Positions 11,604 through 22,256 of a stretch of DNA of 64,000 nt are shown here, in pieces. A program made the translations under genes and the position numbers. The stretch is from Parapristionchus giblindavisi (lineage: Eukaryota > Nematoda > Chromadorea > Rhabditida > Diplogasteridae), in contig CALSFV010000312.1 in the NCBI GenBank assembly GCA_943737045.1, positions 62,001 to 126,000 of the forward strand, written 5' to 3'. Under the pieces are notes generated by a model. The model did no database searches and was not told the DNA's origin. It saw only the letters and a program-made list of their open reading frames with translations. The first letter of the stretch is position 1. Each line of letters begins with the position of its first letter.

Positions 11604-11751
11604 TGAAAGAATGGTACCGATCAGCACAGGATTGAATGGATTCAGCAGCTGAGTTAAAGCACGGATTGAAGACTGAACATGTACATTGACTTTGCATCTG
11701 AGCCTGTGTCGAGACGAGGAGAACGAAGCCGATGATCGAGTGTAACAGCAT
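10075..11751 (-). CDS. Secreted Cys-rich nematode protein, unknown function
   Basis: Four-exon gene: 11618-11751, 11225-11344, 10530-10659, 10075-10308, in continuous frame for 205 residues. Residues 1-18 (MLLHSIIGFVLLVSTQAQ) are a signal peptide. The mature part has two similar-looking halves rich in paired cysteines: CTCSVFNPC, CADRCQNHV, FACSRASFGQICSN, then FGCVMRCTQQNSCARRLGCG and MCTCLANAG near the end. The spacing suggests a disulfide-rich, mostly helical domain. I do not recognise the family by name. An inverted-repeat MITE (11368-11476) and an AAT microsatellite lie in intron 1. Confidence 0.8.
11368..11476. mobile_element. Palindromic MITE family A, copy 3
   Basis: Sits in intron 1 of the Cys-rich secreted gene, starting about 20 bp upstream (in gene orientation) of the exon 2 acceptor. 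Arms ATTCTCCGCTCTG and CAGAGCGGAGAGT are intact. Confidence 0.85.
11571..11602. repeat. AAT microsatellite
   Basis: About ten tandem AAT units in intron 1 of the Cys-rich secreted gene, just inside the donor site. Confidence 0.95.
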
Positions 11752-11759
11752 CTGAAAAA

Positions 11760-12689
11760 CATTTCTTGAAGGTTATGAGAAACAATGACCGAAGCAAAGA
11801 TAGTCGGGAATGCATTAGAAAGGGAAATTAATATGAATCATCTAAAAACGCAACTAATGTTGGTACTCTGCACATCCGAATGAGCAAAGTTGCCTATTAC
11901 ACGGTAAATATGATCAGGATAGTCTTTCTGCATTACAGATAAAGCCGATGGAATGATCATAAAAAATTGAAAATAAAGAGTAAGTGAAAGGAGAAAATGC
12001 TTCTCTATCAACTATTCGACAAGTGTAAGTATTAACAGTAGCAGCTCTGCTTTTACTTAGTCCCGAGACTCCGCCCCCAATGTTTCTGGAGACAAACTTG
12101 ATTGCCGATGTGCAATAACACTTTTTTGAGAAATACATGGGTAAGCATAATTCTTGAGTATCGATGTATTTTGTGTTCTCAAGTATCATAGACAGAACGA
12201 GTTAGTACTCTCATGTAGCTATCACTATTGATGTCCATCACAATAGTTTGTTGTCATTCACTCAATTCCCGTCATACAATGATGATCGGACGTATTTACA
12301 TCACTGTTCTACTAATCGGACTTACGAAAATAATAATAATATACATAGAATATTCTCCATTTTCCTGTTTCGTTCAACCGATTCGCAGATAACGCGACGG
12401 ACCTCCATTAGCCTATGCCAATCTACTAATAATCCATTCTCTCGTATTTGTTGAGATGTAAATAAAGAATAAGTATTAGAATAGAAAGAATAAATCAAAT
12501 TGTTCTATTTGGTGCCCCTGGAATAATCGTAAAATTATTTTATTATGTTGCATTCGAAAGAAGGAACAAGTTTTCGAATTACTATCACTATTATTTGATC
12601 GACTGCTTGTTAAGCATTCGGCAACAACGAATACAATAGTAAATAGTATCTTGTTCTACAATGATTCAAGTGAAATTGTGTGATAGAAG
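11760..12689. other. Intergenic, no feature recognised
   Basis: AT-rich sequence between the Cys-rich secreted gene and the LTR element. Only short unsupported frames; probably promoter-containing 5' flank of the minus-strand gene. Confidence 0.5.
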
Positions 12690-12694
12690 CAAAT
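12690..12694. repeat. Target-site duplication CAAAT (left)
   Basis: Matches 16448-16452 exactly; a 5-bp duplication fits BEL/Pao and most LTR integrases. Confidence 0.9.
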
Positions 12695-13103
12695 TGTAGT
12701 GACTTGTCACTACTTTCATTCATTACTAGTTTATCCTGCAACAATACTATTCAAATTGGTATAAACCAATTACTGATCATTCATAATATCATGTCACCAG
12801 TATATAAGGCCATTCCATCATCAACCACTTCACCTTATCGGTCCGATCCAGAGAGTCGTCAATCTTATATTCAATCCCTCAAGTGGTTAAACCCCACACC
12901 CCAATCTCAGTGGTTAAACCCCACACCTCAAACCCAGTGGTTAAACCCCACACCAACCAGTACGATCCCCAATTGTATAGTATAAATAAATATATTAATA
13001 TAATCCTTTGTATTACACTACCATTGTACCAAATAAGGGCAAGGGTAGTCGTCCTCCGTTGTATACCATAAGTCAAACAACACTCCCGTCGGGAGTCGTT
13101 ACA
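12695..13103 (+). repeat. 5' LTR
   Basis: 409 bp, TGTAGTGAC...GTCGTTACA. Contains a TATA box, three direct copies of GTGGTTAAACCCCACACC at ~24-bp spacing (12892-12955), an AATAAA at about 12983, and a terminal CTCCCGTCGGGAG hairpin. Confidence 0.92.
12801..12808 (+). promoter_or_regulatory. LTR TATA box
   Basis: TATATAAG about 105 bp into the LTR, ahead of the direct repeats; the usual place for the U3 promoter. Duplicated in the 3' LTR at ~16145. Confidence 0.65.
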
Positions 13104-13117
13104 TGGTGCATCGGCCC
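13104..13117 (+). promoter_or_regulatory. Primer binding site, tRNA-Gly type
   Basis: TGGTGCATCGGCC directly follows the LTR. Its complement ends GATGCACCA and corresponds to the 3' end of a tRNA with acceptor GCATCGG, which fits metazoan tRNA-Gly(GCC). The match runs about 13 nt. Confidence 0.75.
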
Positions 13118-13227
13118 AATCAATTCATTCAAGTCCCGCCTGGCAGCAAGCATTCAAAAATTCAAAACCATTCAAACCACCTCAAACAAACTCCGATTTC
13201 AAATCCTTCAATCAATTCTATTTCATA

Positions 13228-16200
13228 ATGAGTGAACATCATCACACAACTTCTACTCAAAGTTCTCAGTCACAGGCTAGTCCAACTCGACCTCCACGAA
13301 GGCGAGATAATATAAACCACCCATCAATAGATAGCGTCATGAATTTAATTCATGACATAGATCAGATCATCCCTAGTTTATCAAATCAAATGAGTCAGCT
13401 TGAGACTTACGAGGAATTCAAAACCCTACGCACTGAGGCTAACTCAGCAATCACAAAACTCAATCGAATATCAGATCATGAGGCACACAAGTTAATCAAA
13501 TCATCAGTCGACCAATTACAAAATATAATAAAAATGGGTCAGGAATCGTTAATGATCGCAAAACAATTCAAAACTTCAAATAGAGCATTTGATCTTGACG
13601 AAACAATACCTTACACATATAACAATAATCAATCGTACCTCCCTCCACTTCCACCAATTGACATTCAAACATTCAATGGAAATGATCGGTCTCAGTATCG
13701 ATCATTCATTACTCTATTCCATACAATATTCGGTCAACGACGGTCCCTGTCAACAATTGAGAAGAATTCATATCTCATCAAATATCTCAAAGATCCAGCA
13801 CTAGATCTGATTTCAATCTATCCCCATGATGGGACATGTTATCAAGAAATGCTTGATACACTAGAGTCAGAATATGGTAATATTAAAGAGAATGAGGCAA
13901 TAATATGTCAATCCCTCGATAAACTCAAAGCCAAGTCCAACAGTTCATCAGACCAACTAGAACTAGTTCGAAGACTAATGGCCCTGACCAATCAATTAAA
14001 ACTTCTCAAATCATCCCAATCTATCTACGGTGTAAGAGAAGTCATTCATAAATTTGCACATAGATATCAAGTAGAAGTCTATAAGAATAATAAGGATTCG
14101 TCCGTAGATAATGTACTATCCTTCCTTCATAATCAAATAAGAGAAGAGATATCTATTGAATATCGAATTAGTACTACTCACGAGGATGAGAGTAACTCAA
14201 ATAATCCCCCATTACCTTCACAACCAAGTCAGCCTCATCCCATCAATAATAGATCAAATCAATCTGTTAATGATCAATTCAATAACAAATCAAACCATTC
14301 CACAAATATCGATATCTGTGTGCTCTGCTGTAAACACAGAAACTCAAAAGCTTGTAGGAGTGTCCCTTCAGCAACTGAAAGAAAAAAGATAGCACTCGAT
14401 AAGCATCTTTGCTTATCATGTCTATCTACTGATCATCACTCCTCATCATGCAATATCAAATGTACTGTATGCAATTTGAGTCATTCAGATGCATTATGCT
14501 TCAAACAGCATCCTTCACATACATCACTCAATGAAGTCAATCCGACACATCTCAATATCAATACAGCAGAGTCTCAATCAGTTCCTGCTCATACATCAAT
14601 CAATACAGTCATTCCGACCCATATCAACAGTAATAAAGCTGAATCAAATCCAGTCCGCTTATTCACTATCAACTCTCTTGTAGCACATCCAATTCATATC
14701 GAAAAACCGGTCAAAGCAGATATCATGTTAGATTCGGGAGCTACATCCACTCTGATATCTCGATCTCTAGCAGATACACTCAATCTACCCATAGTTGACA
14801 AGAAGATCATGAATCTCAATCTACCAACAGGGATTGTTACTGATCCCCAATGTTACGAGTTCACCAAATTCAGTATTCTCACACCTGATAATAAATCAAT
14901 AATAGTAACTGCTATGATTATTGAAGGCCCAGTAACCAGGTCATATACAATTCAAAGTCTCTCAGCAGACGACATCAAATTCATTAATGATCATAACATC
15001 ACACTCTCTGATAATCCACAACGTTGTGGAAAAGTCGAACCAGAGATTCTTCTAAATATAACTCACTCACTTCAAATAATGAATGATGAACCTAAGTACA
15101 CCCTTCCGAGTAGTCTTCAACTCCATCCATCTGAACTCGGATATGTTATTGGTGGTTCATATCTATCAATCTACCACGTCGATCAAATTATCAATTGTAA
15201 TAATGTTACAATCAAGCATAAATCATCAAAACAAAATGTAGAGAATGAGATTGAATCACATTCCGCAACAAATATTGCTCCCTCGGAAGAGACTCAATAT
15301 CTTCACCAAACTGATGCATTCATAGAGAGTCATCTTATTAACACCATCCAGAATACTGATCAAGAGTATATCCTTCACATTGTTCCATCTCATACTATCA
15401 ATCCCGTCATTGATCTATCAGAAACTCAATCAGATCATACCTTTGCTACGGCAGGTGTGATAAGAGAAGATCAGAGTGATATCGTTAGATCATTAACTGT
15501 CAAAATAGATGATTCATGCCCTCGTGAGTTCAAAGATCAAACTCTAGCTCGATTACTAGAGCTAGAAACTCATGATCATCTCTATCGTTCTCATCAAAAT
15601 GAGGTTCTCAATGAACTTTCAAATACAGACATATCATTATCATCTCAACATACCCTACCCGTCTCTGTTCTCGTTGAGGCGGGAGGAAGTCATCCTTCCT
15701 TCAAGTTAATCAGTCAAACCAGTAATTATCTATATCCCACTTATTCAATCAAGACAGATCATCCAGATCATCATCAATTCTTCTTGTTCATATTCCAACC
15801 AATTACAAATGTGAGAAATCCATCCCATATCAATTTCCTCCCAATGGGAAAACTCCCATATCTCATGCTATCAATTCTACTGCTGTTCCATCAATTTCTC
15901 AATTTATTCTTATTTATATTTCAGCCAAATTCAGGGGCCAGCAATCCATCCGATGCCAATCTACTCGTCATAAGAAGACACACTATCTCCATCTACAATA
16001 ATTCCCTACGTCCCCAATTCCTCTTGCTAAGCCCGGAGTGTAGTGACTTGTCACTACTTTCATTCATTACTAGTTTATCCTGCAACAATACTATTCAAAT
16101 TGGTATAAACCAATTACTGATCATTCATAATATCATGTCACCAGTATATAAGGCCATTCCATCATCAACCACTTCACCTTATCGGTCCGATCCAGAGAGT

Positions 16201-16329
16201 CGTCAATCTTATATTCAATCCCTCAAGTGGTTAAACCCCACACCCCAATCTCAGTGGTTAAACCCCACACCTCAAACCCAGTGGTTAAACCCCACACCAA
16301 CCAGTACGATCCCCAATTGTATAGTATAA
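13228..16329 (+). CDS. Gag-protease polyprotein of BEL/Pao element (pol deleted)
   Basis: A 1,033-residue frame. Residues ~145-220 resemble the BEL/Pao Gag domain (IQTFNGNDRSQYRSFI, YLKDPALDLI). Residues ~361-425 form a Cys/His knuckle region (CVLCC, CLSCLSTDHHSSSC, CTVCNLSHSDALC). Residues ~498-515 carry the aspartic protease signature MLDSGATSTLIS with the catalytic Asp near 502, then a linker ending LGYVIGG typical of this superfamily. No YxDD reverse transcriptase motif or integrase follows. The reading frame passes straight into the 3' LTR and uses a stop inside it, so the deletion removed pol and its stop together. Confidence 0.85.
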   Translation: MSEHHHTTSTQSSQSQASPTRPPRRRDNINHPSIDSVMNLIHDIDQIIPSLSNQMSQLETYEEFKTLRTEANSAITKLNRISDHEAHKLIKSSVDQLQNIIKMGQESLMIAKQFKTSNRAFDLDETIPYTYNNNQSYLPPLPPIDIQTFNGNDRSQYRSFITLFHTIFGQRRSLSTIEKNSYLIKYLKDPALDLISIYPHDGTCYQEMLDTLESEYGNIKENEAIICQSLDKLKAKSNSSSDQLELVRRLMALTNQLKLLKSSQSIYGVREVIHKFAHRYQVEVYKNNKDSSVDNVLSFLHNQIREEISIEYRISTTHEDESNSNNPPLPSQPSQPHPINNRSNQSVNDQFNNKSNHSTNIDICVLCCKHRNSKACRSVPSATERKKIALDKHLCLSCLSTDHHSSSCNIKCTVCNLSHSDALCFKQHPSHTSLNEVNPTHLNINTAESQSVPAHTSINTVIPTHINSNKAESNPVRLFTINSLVAHPIHIEKPVKADIMLDSGATSTLISRSLADTLNLPIVDKKIMNLNLPTGIVTDPQCYEFTKFSILTPDNKSIIVTAMIIEGPVTRSYTIQSLSADDIKFINDHNITLSDNPQRCGKVEPEILLNITHSLQIMNDEPKYTLPSSLQLHPSELGYVIGGSYLSIYHVDQIINCNNVTIKHKSSKQNVENEIESHSATNIAPSEETQYLHQTDAFIESHLINTIQNTDQEYILHIVPSHTINPVIDLSETQSDHTFATAGVIREDQSDIVRSLTVKIDDSCPREFKDQTLARLLELETHDHLYRSHQNEVLNELSNTDISLSSQHTLPVSVLVEAGGSHPSFKLISQTSNYLYPTYSIKTDHPDHHQFFLFIFQPITNVRNPSHINFLPMGKLPYLMLSILLLFHQFLNLFLFIFQPNSGASNPSDANLLVIRRHTISIYNNSLRPQFLLLSPECSDLSLLSFITSLSCNNTIQIGINQLLIIHNIMSPVYKAIPSSTTSPYRSDPESRQSYIQSLKWLNPTPQSQWLNPTPQTQWLNPTPTSTIPNCIV

Positions 16330-16447
16330 ATAAATATATTAATATAATCCTTTGTATTACACTACCATTGTACCAAATAAGGGCAAGGGTAGTCGTCCTC
16401 CGTTGTATACCATAAGTCAAACAACACTCCCGTCGGGAGTCGTTACA
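16039..16447 (+). repeat. 3' LTR
   Basis: 409 bp, the same length and, as far as read by eye, the same sequence as the 5' LTR. Preceded by only a weak purine tract (AAGCCCGGAG). The internal ORF ends inside it at 16329. Confidence 0.92.
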
Positions 16448-16632
16448 CAAATTGACTTTCTCGAAATAACATTGTAATATCAATAATAACTTTATTTTGA
16501 TTTCAGAAAAAAGTGTGATAAATATTGAAAAGTACACATAAAATACAATGCCATACAAAGCTTGAATTAACAAGAGATTATGGCACAAAACTTCACATAA
16601 GATTAGGGATAGGAAAATATGAAGCATATTTA

Positions 16633-19600
16633 TCATTGTTTCTTCCATACAATAGTCGTGATGGATTTAGGATTAATATTAAGAGGAATAACTCCACCCA
16701 ATGCATCTTCAATCGAGATAGATAGAGGAGATCCATTGTATGTGTTGAGAATCGTGACCACTCGAGTTCCTTTTAATGTATTCTTATTTATTACTATTAT
16801 TTATTTAAAATTAGATACAACGTAAGGAGTAAACAAGACTGTTCAAGTTACACCGTCACTAACCATCCACTTCTAACAATAAGCGTCACACTATCTTTCA
16901 TTATCAATTGTGACATAACTGACCATCTTTGATGAAAGCGGATACTTGTAATCGAGAATTACTGGCTCCGACTAAGGAGGATTGGATACGAAGGGCACCA
17001 GGACGAATGAAACGACTACAATGTATCAATCTTTTTTTGCGTTTTATCTTCATAACCATTTTGTAAGCAATTATCAGAACTTATATCTGATTAAGTGAGT
17101 TTGAAGGATAATTTGAAATTCTCCGCTCTGGCAATGCACTCTCTGGTTCTTTTTCGTCTAGGAGAGAGCGTTGCCAGAGTGGAGAGTAAGATTAGCTCGG
17201 GGTAGAAAGAACTCCAGTTCAACTATTTTCGATCATAATGGTCATTAACTACATATAATACTCTCTAAAACAACTCTTTCGTTTGATAGGAACTCATGAA
17301 AATATAATTCAAAGTGTTTACCTGAAGTGAGCAATGACATAATGCATTGGCTGTTTGTAGAATTCATCTGAAGTCGTATTGACAATGATAGGAGAATCAA
17401 CCCAATTCTTCGCCCATGTAGGACCTCCCTGTAAATGCCCTTCTGAGTAACAATGACTGTCTGTATGTTTGATTACTTTCAAATCATGTTTTTAACCCCG
17501 ATCTAATTTGACTATCCGCTCTGGCAATACTCTCTCGTAGACAAAGAAGCGAGAGAGCATTACCATAGCGGAGAGTTTCAAATTTACTCGGGTTGTGCCT
17601 TTACATTTTCGAACAAAAATTCTAAAAATTATTTGACAGGAAACATACATTTGGATCCAAAGCCAGATTCCAATCAGTCCATCCCGCTACGAAGTTGTTC
17701 ATGTCCTCAATTATCGATTATCTCATCCTAATTAATCAATATTCAGTACTCACCGATATAATACTCGCTGCGTATTTCTCCGCCCTCGACCATTCGCCTA
17801 ATATTGGTCCGTGAAAAGGCCATAAATTGCCCGTACAAGCCTGATTATCGATTGATCAGTGATATTTATTGATTGATTAGTGGTCATACTTCAGTAGCGA
17901 GTATGAACTTGTCTGGGAAGGCGTTGTGAAGGTCTGTGAGAAGAGATGCCGGAGTGATCATGTCAAGGTACCAATGAAGACCAGCTCCTGCGACGTATTT
18001 CGAGGCCACAGGGTCACTGTACACCTTGAGATATCGATTGGTCCCGAATGGAAGTGGATTACGGTACCTGCCTGGGCCAAGATGGTACCCAGATTCTGTC
18101 GTCGTCCAGACAAATGATTTTGGTATTGTTGAAGGGAGAGTGTTCAATAGCAGGGCCAAGGTAGTTTGCAACGAAATCTCTGAATAAGGGATTCTTATAT
18201 CGATTAAATTTATTTCTTTGGCTTTTAATGAGCCACTTGTATTCTGATAATACTGTTATAAATAGAATACAATGTTAGAATACAATGGTACATGAGCAAT
18301 GATCTCCCACATTTCATATTTCCTTGAGCAAATTTATTTATTTCAATCATATTTCACTTGTTCAAACTTCTTTATGATGTATGATAAATAAATAAATAAA
18401 TCTTTCTCTCCATAGATACACTCACCTCTCCCCGGTAGAGTTCCAATACATGGTCTGCCAGCCATAAACGGGTAGAGATCCAGAGGAAGGTTCATTCTGT
18501 ACAGTTGTAGCCCAGAACGAGACTCCCCTCTTACGATATTCCTCGAAAAACCTAGAAAGAGGCTAGATATGTTAGAATTCATTTATGTCTTTCGAAATCT
18601 TTGCTATAGCTATGCAATTGGCACGTGAGGGAGACACTTGCACATTTTGGAACTTTCCGTTTTGGAATATCAAATTCTTGAACTTTCACTAATAAGGTAT
18701 AAAAATAATTTTTATTCCTTTTATAAAAATGGAGTGTTGCCGTGTATGATTAGGATATGTAGTGTTTACATTATTATGTTCTCACTTGATGAAGTAATTG
18801 GCCCATGCCTTTTTCAATCCATCTTTCAGCCGACCAGGTCCATTCATCTTTCCTGAAACCGTCATTGATCTACTTTCTCGATCCGTCTAGGTAGTTGTGA
18901 GGAAAGGAGTGTGTAAAACAATAACTTTTCTCTTATAATAATTCATTTCGAAACATTTTAACAAAACCTGTAGACTTCATCCAACCCGGTGCTGACCATG
19001 GAGAAGAAAACAATCGAAGATCACCTCCAGTTAGATTTAGAGCAAGAATTATTAGGGGAATCTGGAATGGCATTCTTAAACTATACTTGTATTATCACTT
19101 GAAGTTAGCGTATAGATCTACTTGATAAGTGAATATTGACGTCAAAAACTTCTAATTGACTTATAAACATACTACAAATACTTCAATAATAAGTGCACTT
19201 CAAGTTTTGAAAAAACAGAGGAGCATTGTTTTTTTTTTGAAAAGTAGTTATCAGAACATCCTTTGATTATGAAATTTAATTTAAACAACCCACTTTATAT
19301 CCATCGTCAACTTTGGACAATGCAAACTTGCTCATGCTTTCATCTCCTGCATTATCATTGTAAGAATAAATATAGGTAGAGAAGTCAGTACTGGCCATGG
19401 GAACACGACCAGTAGAATATCGAGCACCTAAATTTAATTATTTATCAAAATGTACATTCCAAAATTTGTAATTTATCAATGTTAATCTATGAATTGGTAT
19501 ACAAGACAAATTTTATGGGGAGTTTATTCGTGTTTTGACCAATTAAAAAATGTTTTGAAATATAAATGTCGTATTTCAAAATAAAAAACAATTTTGATTC

Positions 19601-20680
19601 GATATCTACTCGTGATTGTGATCTCTACGATATGATCATTATAAAATGCGAGTTCGACGTTTGGTACCGTGGCCTTATCCATGATACTTGACAAACCCTT
19701 TCTCGATCACTATCATAGGGGAGAATTTTTTGTTCCTCTTGTATCGTTTATCAGTCCAATTGTTTGTAAATCATCTTGTATACCTATACTGTACTTACCT
19801 TTGCTCCCGTATACAGTCTGCATGAGTCTCTCTCTAGTTTGCTCACTCAATGACATTATGTTTACGCCTGAAAAGTTGACAAATATGGAGAGGTAGTCTG
19901 AATAAACTATCGTCATGAGCCATTACATCATCTTGGAAATTTGTTAAATTTTCATCAGATGGATACGTTAAAAGTACCTGAAGAATCAGTGAATGCTCCT
20001 CCGAATCCGATTATTGATTGATAAGTGGTACGAGAATCGATTTTTATCCTGATAGTAGAACCTGATACAAAGTTACTCGTTCAACGTTTAGGAGCAAGAA
20101 TAAGTTTTACCATATATGTGCATGATACCAACAACAACAGCATATGAAAATACAGAGGAACGAACCATCTTTAATTGACCCACTCTTCATAATCTTGGCT
20201 TTGGTCATTTTCATGCGATCTTCAACTTCAGATGAAGTGTAAATCACCGCACCCGAATTGAGATCCGGCTCCTGAGATTTTAAAAATCAGATCATAAAGT
20301 AAAACTAAGTAACGTAGATACAAAAATGTTTCTGCTATTCTAGGTAAACTCGATGCCCAATTTAAGACCAATTCTCACCTCATATTCGTCACAATAGGTT
20401 GAATTACAAACACAAACGAATTGGTTCGTTGCATAATACTTCTTGTTGCAACCGGATGATGTCACATCTGTTAATGAAAAGATCTAATCAAACTTACAAC
20501 CATACATTTCATGATTCACAGTCCCCAAAATATCCAATCCTCTATAACACATTTAATGTCAATCTGTTATTCATCCAATAATTTCCCGTGTCTCCGTTGT
20601 TAAAGTATCACCTAACCAGTAATTCAGCGAGACTAACCTTCCAACTGAAGCAGTAATAAGAAAAGTAGTAGTAACTTCAT
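16633..20680 (-). CDS. gba: Glucosylceramidase (glucocerebrosidase, GH30)
   Basis: Lysosomal hydrolase cleaving glucosylceramide to glucose and ceramide. Sixteen exons in continuous frame give 512 residues, the family's normal length: 20638-20680, 20379-20467, 20166-20271, 19978-20061, 19799-19867, 19294-19427, 18968-19061, 18786-18852, 18426-18551, 18068-18179, 17890-18024, 17754-17840, 17649-17705, 17322-17428, 16924-17015, 16633-16769. Residues 1-14 are a Leu-rich signal peptide. Family landmarks are [41 protein letters not shown], the acid/base Glu in [24 protein letters not shown], the nucleophile Glu in [21 protein letters not shown] and a C-terminal beta segment ending VWKKQ. Both catalytic Glu residues are kept, so it should be active. 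Worms have several gba paralogs; which one this is cannot be said. Two MITEs lie in introns 13 and 14. Confidence 0.95.
17108..17206. mobile_element. Palindromic MITE family A, copy 4
   Basis: In intron 14 of the glucosylceramidase gene. Arms ATTCTCCGCTCTGGCAATGC and GTTGCCAGAGTGGAGAGT; outer left end eroded. Confidence 0.8.
17491..17607. mobile_element. Palindromic MITE family A, copy 5
   Basis: In intron 13 of the glucosylceramidase gene. The central loop is inverted relative to other copies (GTAGACAAAGAAGCGAGAG), as happens when a hairpin is copied from either strand. Confidence 0.8.
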
Positions 20681-21476
20681 AGACAGTAAAAGAACGGGAT
20701 CAGAACAGAAAATATAGTAAATGAGAAGCCGATAGCTGATCAAACAATCAAATAAAGTGCACGTAGTTGATATCCATCAATAAGAAACAGTTGTTCAAGT
20801 GGAAGTAGAGTTGATCAATCGTTTAGACTATTCCTCTCAGTTCCATTCAATACTGGAACACTCTTATCAATAGTAGTATCACTCTTATCAACATGTTCCT
20901 TTGTCCTGACTATCGTTTTAGTGTTCTTGAACCGCCTTACATTGTGATTGTGGTTTGCAACTATTCATAAGAGTAGAAAATAGATTTAAAGTTTACAAAA
21001 AGAGACGAGTTTATCTAACATCCATGCATGAATTATTATTGATTATAAAGTTCGAGATAAATAAAGGAAATGATTGAATCAGGAAGACTCGTTGGGAATG
21101 TGCCCTATCGGAATTTATAGACAACATACAGAATATATATGAACAAAAAAGAATCGGTCCATAAGGGAAATAAGGAGTGTCTGCTTGCATCAGAAATTAT
21201 CATATTCCTTGTGGTAAAGAGAGTTTGTTGTATTATATTTTTACATCTATGAAGGAAGTCTTTTTGAAATAATATTAAAATACTATACATTTCCAAAAGT
21301 TTTCCGAAAAAATCGATCATATAGCGAGGAAAGATTTAAAGTTGTGAAAAGACTACAGGGATGGTTTGACCATCTAAGGACAAGATCGAGTAATTGGGAT
21401 TTGTACATAAATAGGATTATATGTGATGTGGGGAAAGATTCGGTTTCTTCTCAATTTCATTACCATGAAAACCGGG
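20681..21476. other. Intergenic, no feature recognised
   Basis: 5' flank of the glucosylceramidase gene. Contains a local TCTTATCAA repeat (20858-20895) but no convincing gene. Confidence 0.4.
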
Positions 21477-21809
21477 CTATATTACATTTGGATCAATATT
21501 ATTATTTGATCTCGATTCTAATCTATGCGTGGGTGGAGTCGAGAATCTAGCTGAATTGGGATTAGTTATGGTTAAGGTATCAGGGATGTCGATTGATTGA
21601 CTATTCCCACTAAGACGGGATACTACAATGAGTCTATCGGTGGTACGGGGACGAGAGGGACATTCAATGGATTCATGTCTCTCTGGACAAGCACAGAAGA
21701 TTGGATCAAGAGATGAAGTATTGGGTCGAGGAATGCATTGCAAGGATTCCATTGGTTTGTCGTCGAGACTGTCGGTCACGGGTTCAGATTCAACTTGGGT
21801 ATCATCACT
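21477..21809 (-). CDS. Possible alternative terminal exon (Ser/Thr/Pro-rich tail)
   Basis: An open stretch of ~110 codons preceded by a good acceptor (ATTATTTCAG at 21810) and ending in TAG. The encoded tail is polar (SDDTQVESEPVTDSLDD, LDPIFCACPERHES, PSRPRTTDRL). It lies downstream of the multi-pass membrane gene on the same strand, so it may be an alternative last exon of that gene or the end of a separate small gene. No transcript evidence is visible. Confidence 0.35.
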   Translation of the reverse strand, partial: SDDTQVESEPVTDSLDDKPMESLQCIPRPNTSSLDPIFCACPERHESIECPSRPRTTDRLIVVSRLSGNSQSIDIPDTLTITNPNSARFSTPPTHRLESRSNNNIDPNVI

Positions 21810-22256
21810 CTGAAATAATATCGGATTATATTATTTGCAAATACTGGTGCATGCGGCTCTAAAAAGATGATTTCCATGACAAACTAAGGAGAAAGAAGGG
21901 TTACACCGAGAGATACCATCTTAACTCAAATATCAAATGGTTTGAAGACGTGGAAAAAAATCAGTCTGTAAATGGTTTTCACATGAGTTAGGATTGTTGG
22001 CGATTATTCCGATATCGGCTTCGACTACTAACATTAATTTCGATGCTAATAGTCATTTCAAAGATACATATCTATTTGTCTTTAGTTTGTTGATGAGCCC
22101 GTTATCGGAAGAAACGCCTTAGGATTGGTCTCTCGGAGTAAAACTAAAATGTTTTGATAGAATAAGAAGTGCATGCAAGTGTTGCTCAATCATATAAATG
22201 AAAGAGAACACACACGGAGATAGAAGGGATAGTGAGAGAAGTTAGAAGTAGTCAGT

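Larger units (their letters stand above)
12695..16447 (+). mobile_element. Non-autonomous BEL/Pao-type LTR retroelement
   Basis: 3,753-bp element: two 409-bp LTRs (12695-13103 and 16039-16447) that begin TG and end CA, flanked by a perfect 5-bp target duplication CAAAT (12690-12694 and 16448-16452). A primer binding site abuts the left LTR. The interior is one frame encoding Gag and aspartic protease but no reverse transcriptase, RNase H or integrase. By eye the two LTRs are identical, which indicates recent insertion. It presumably needs enzymes from a full-length relative. Confidence 0.92.
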
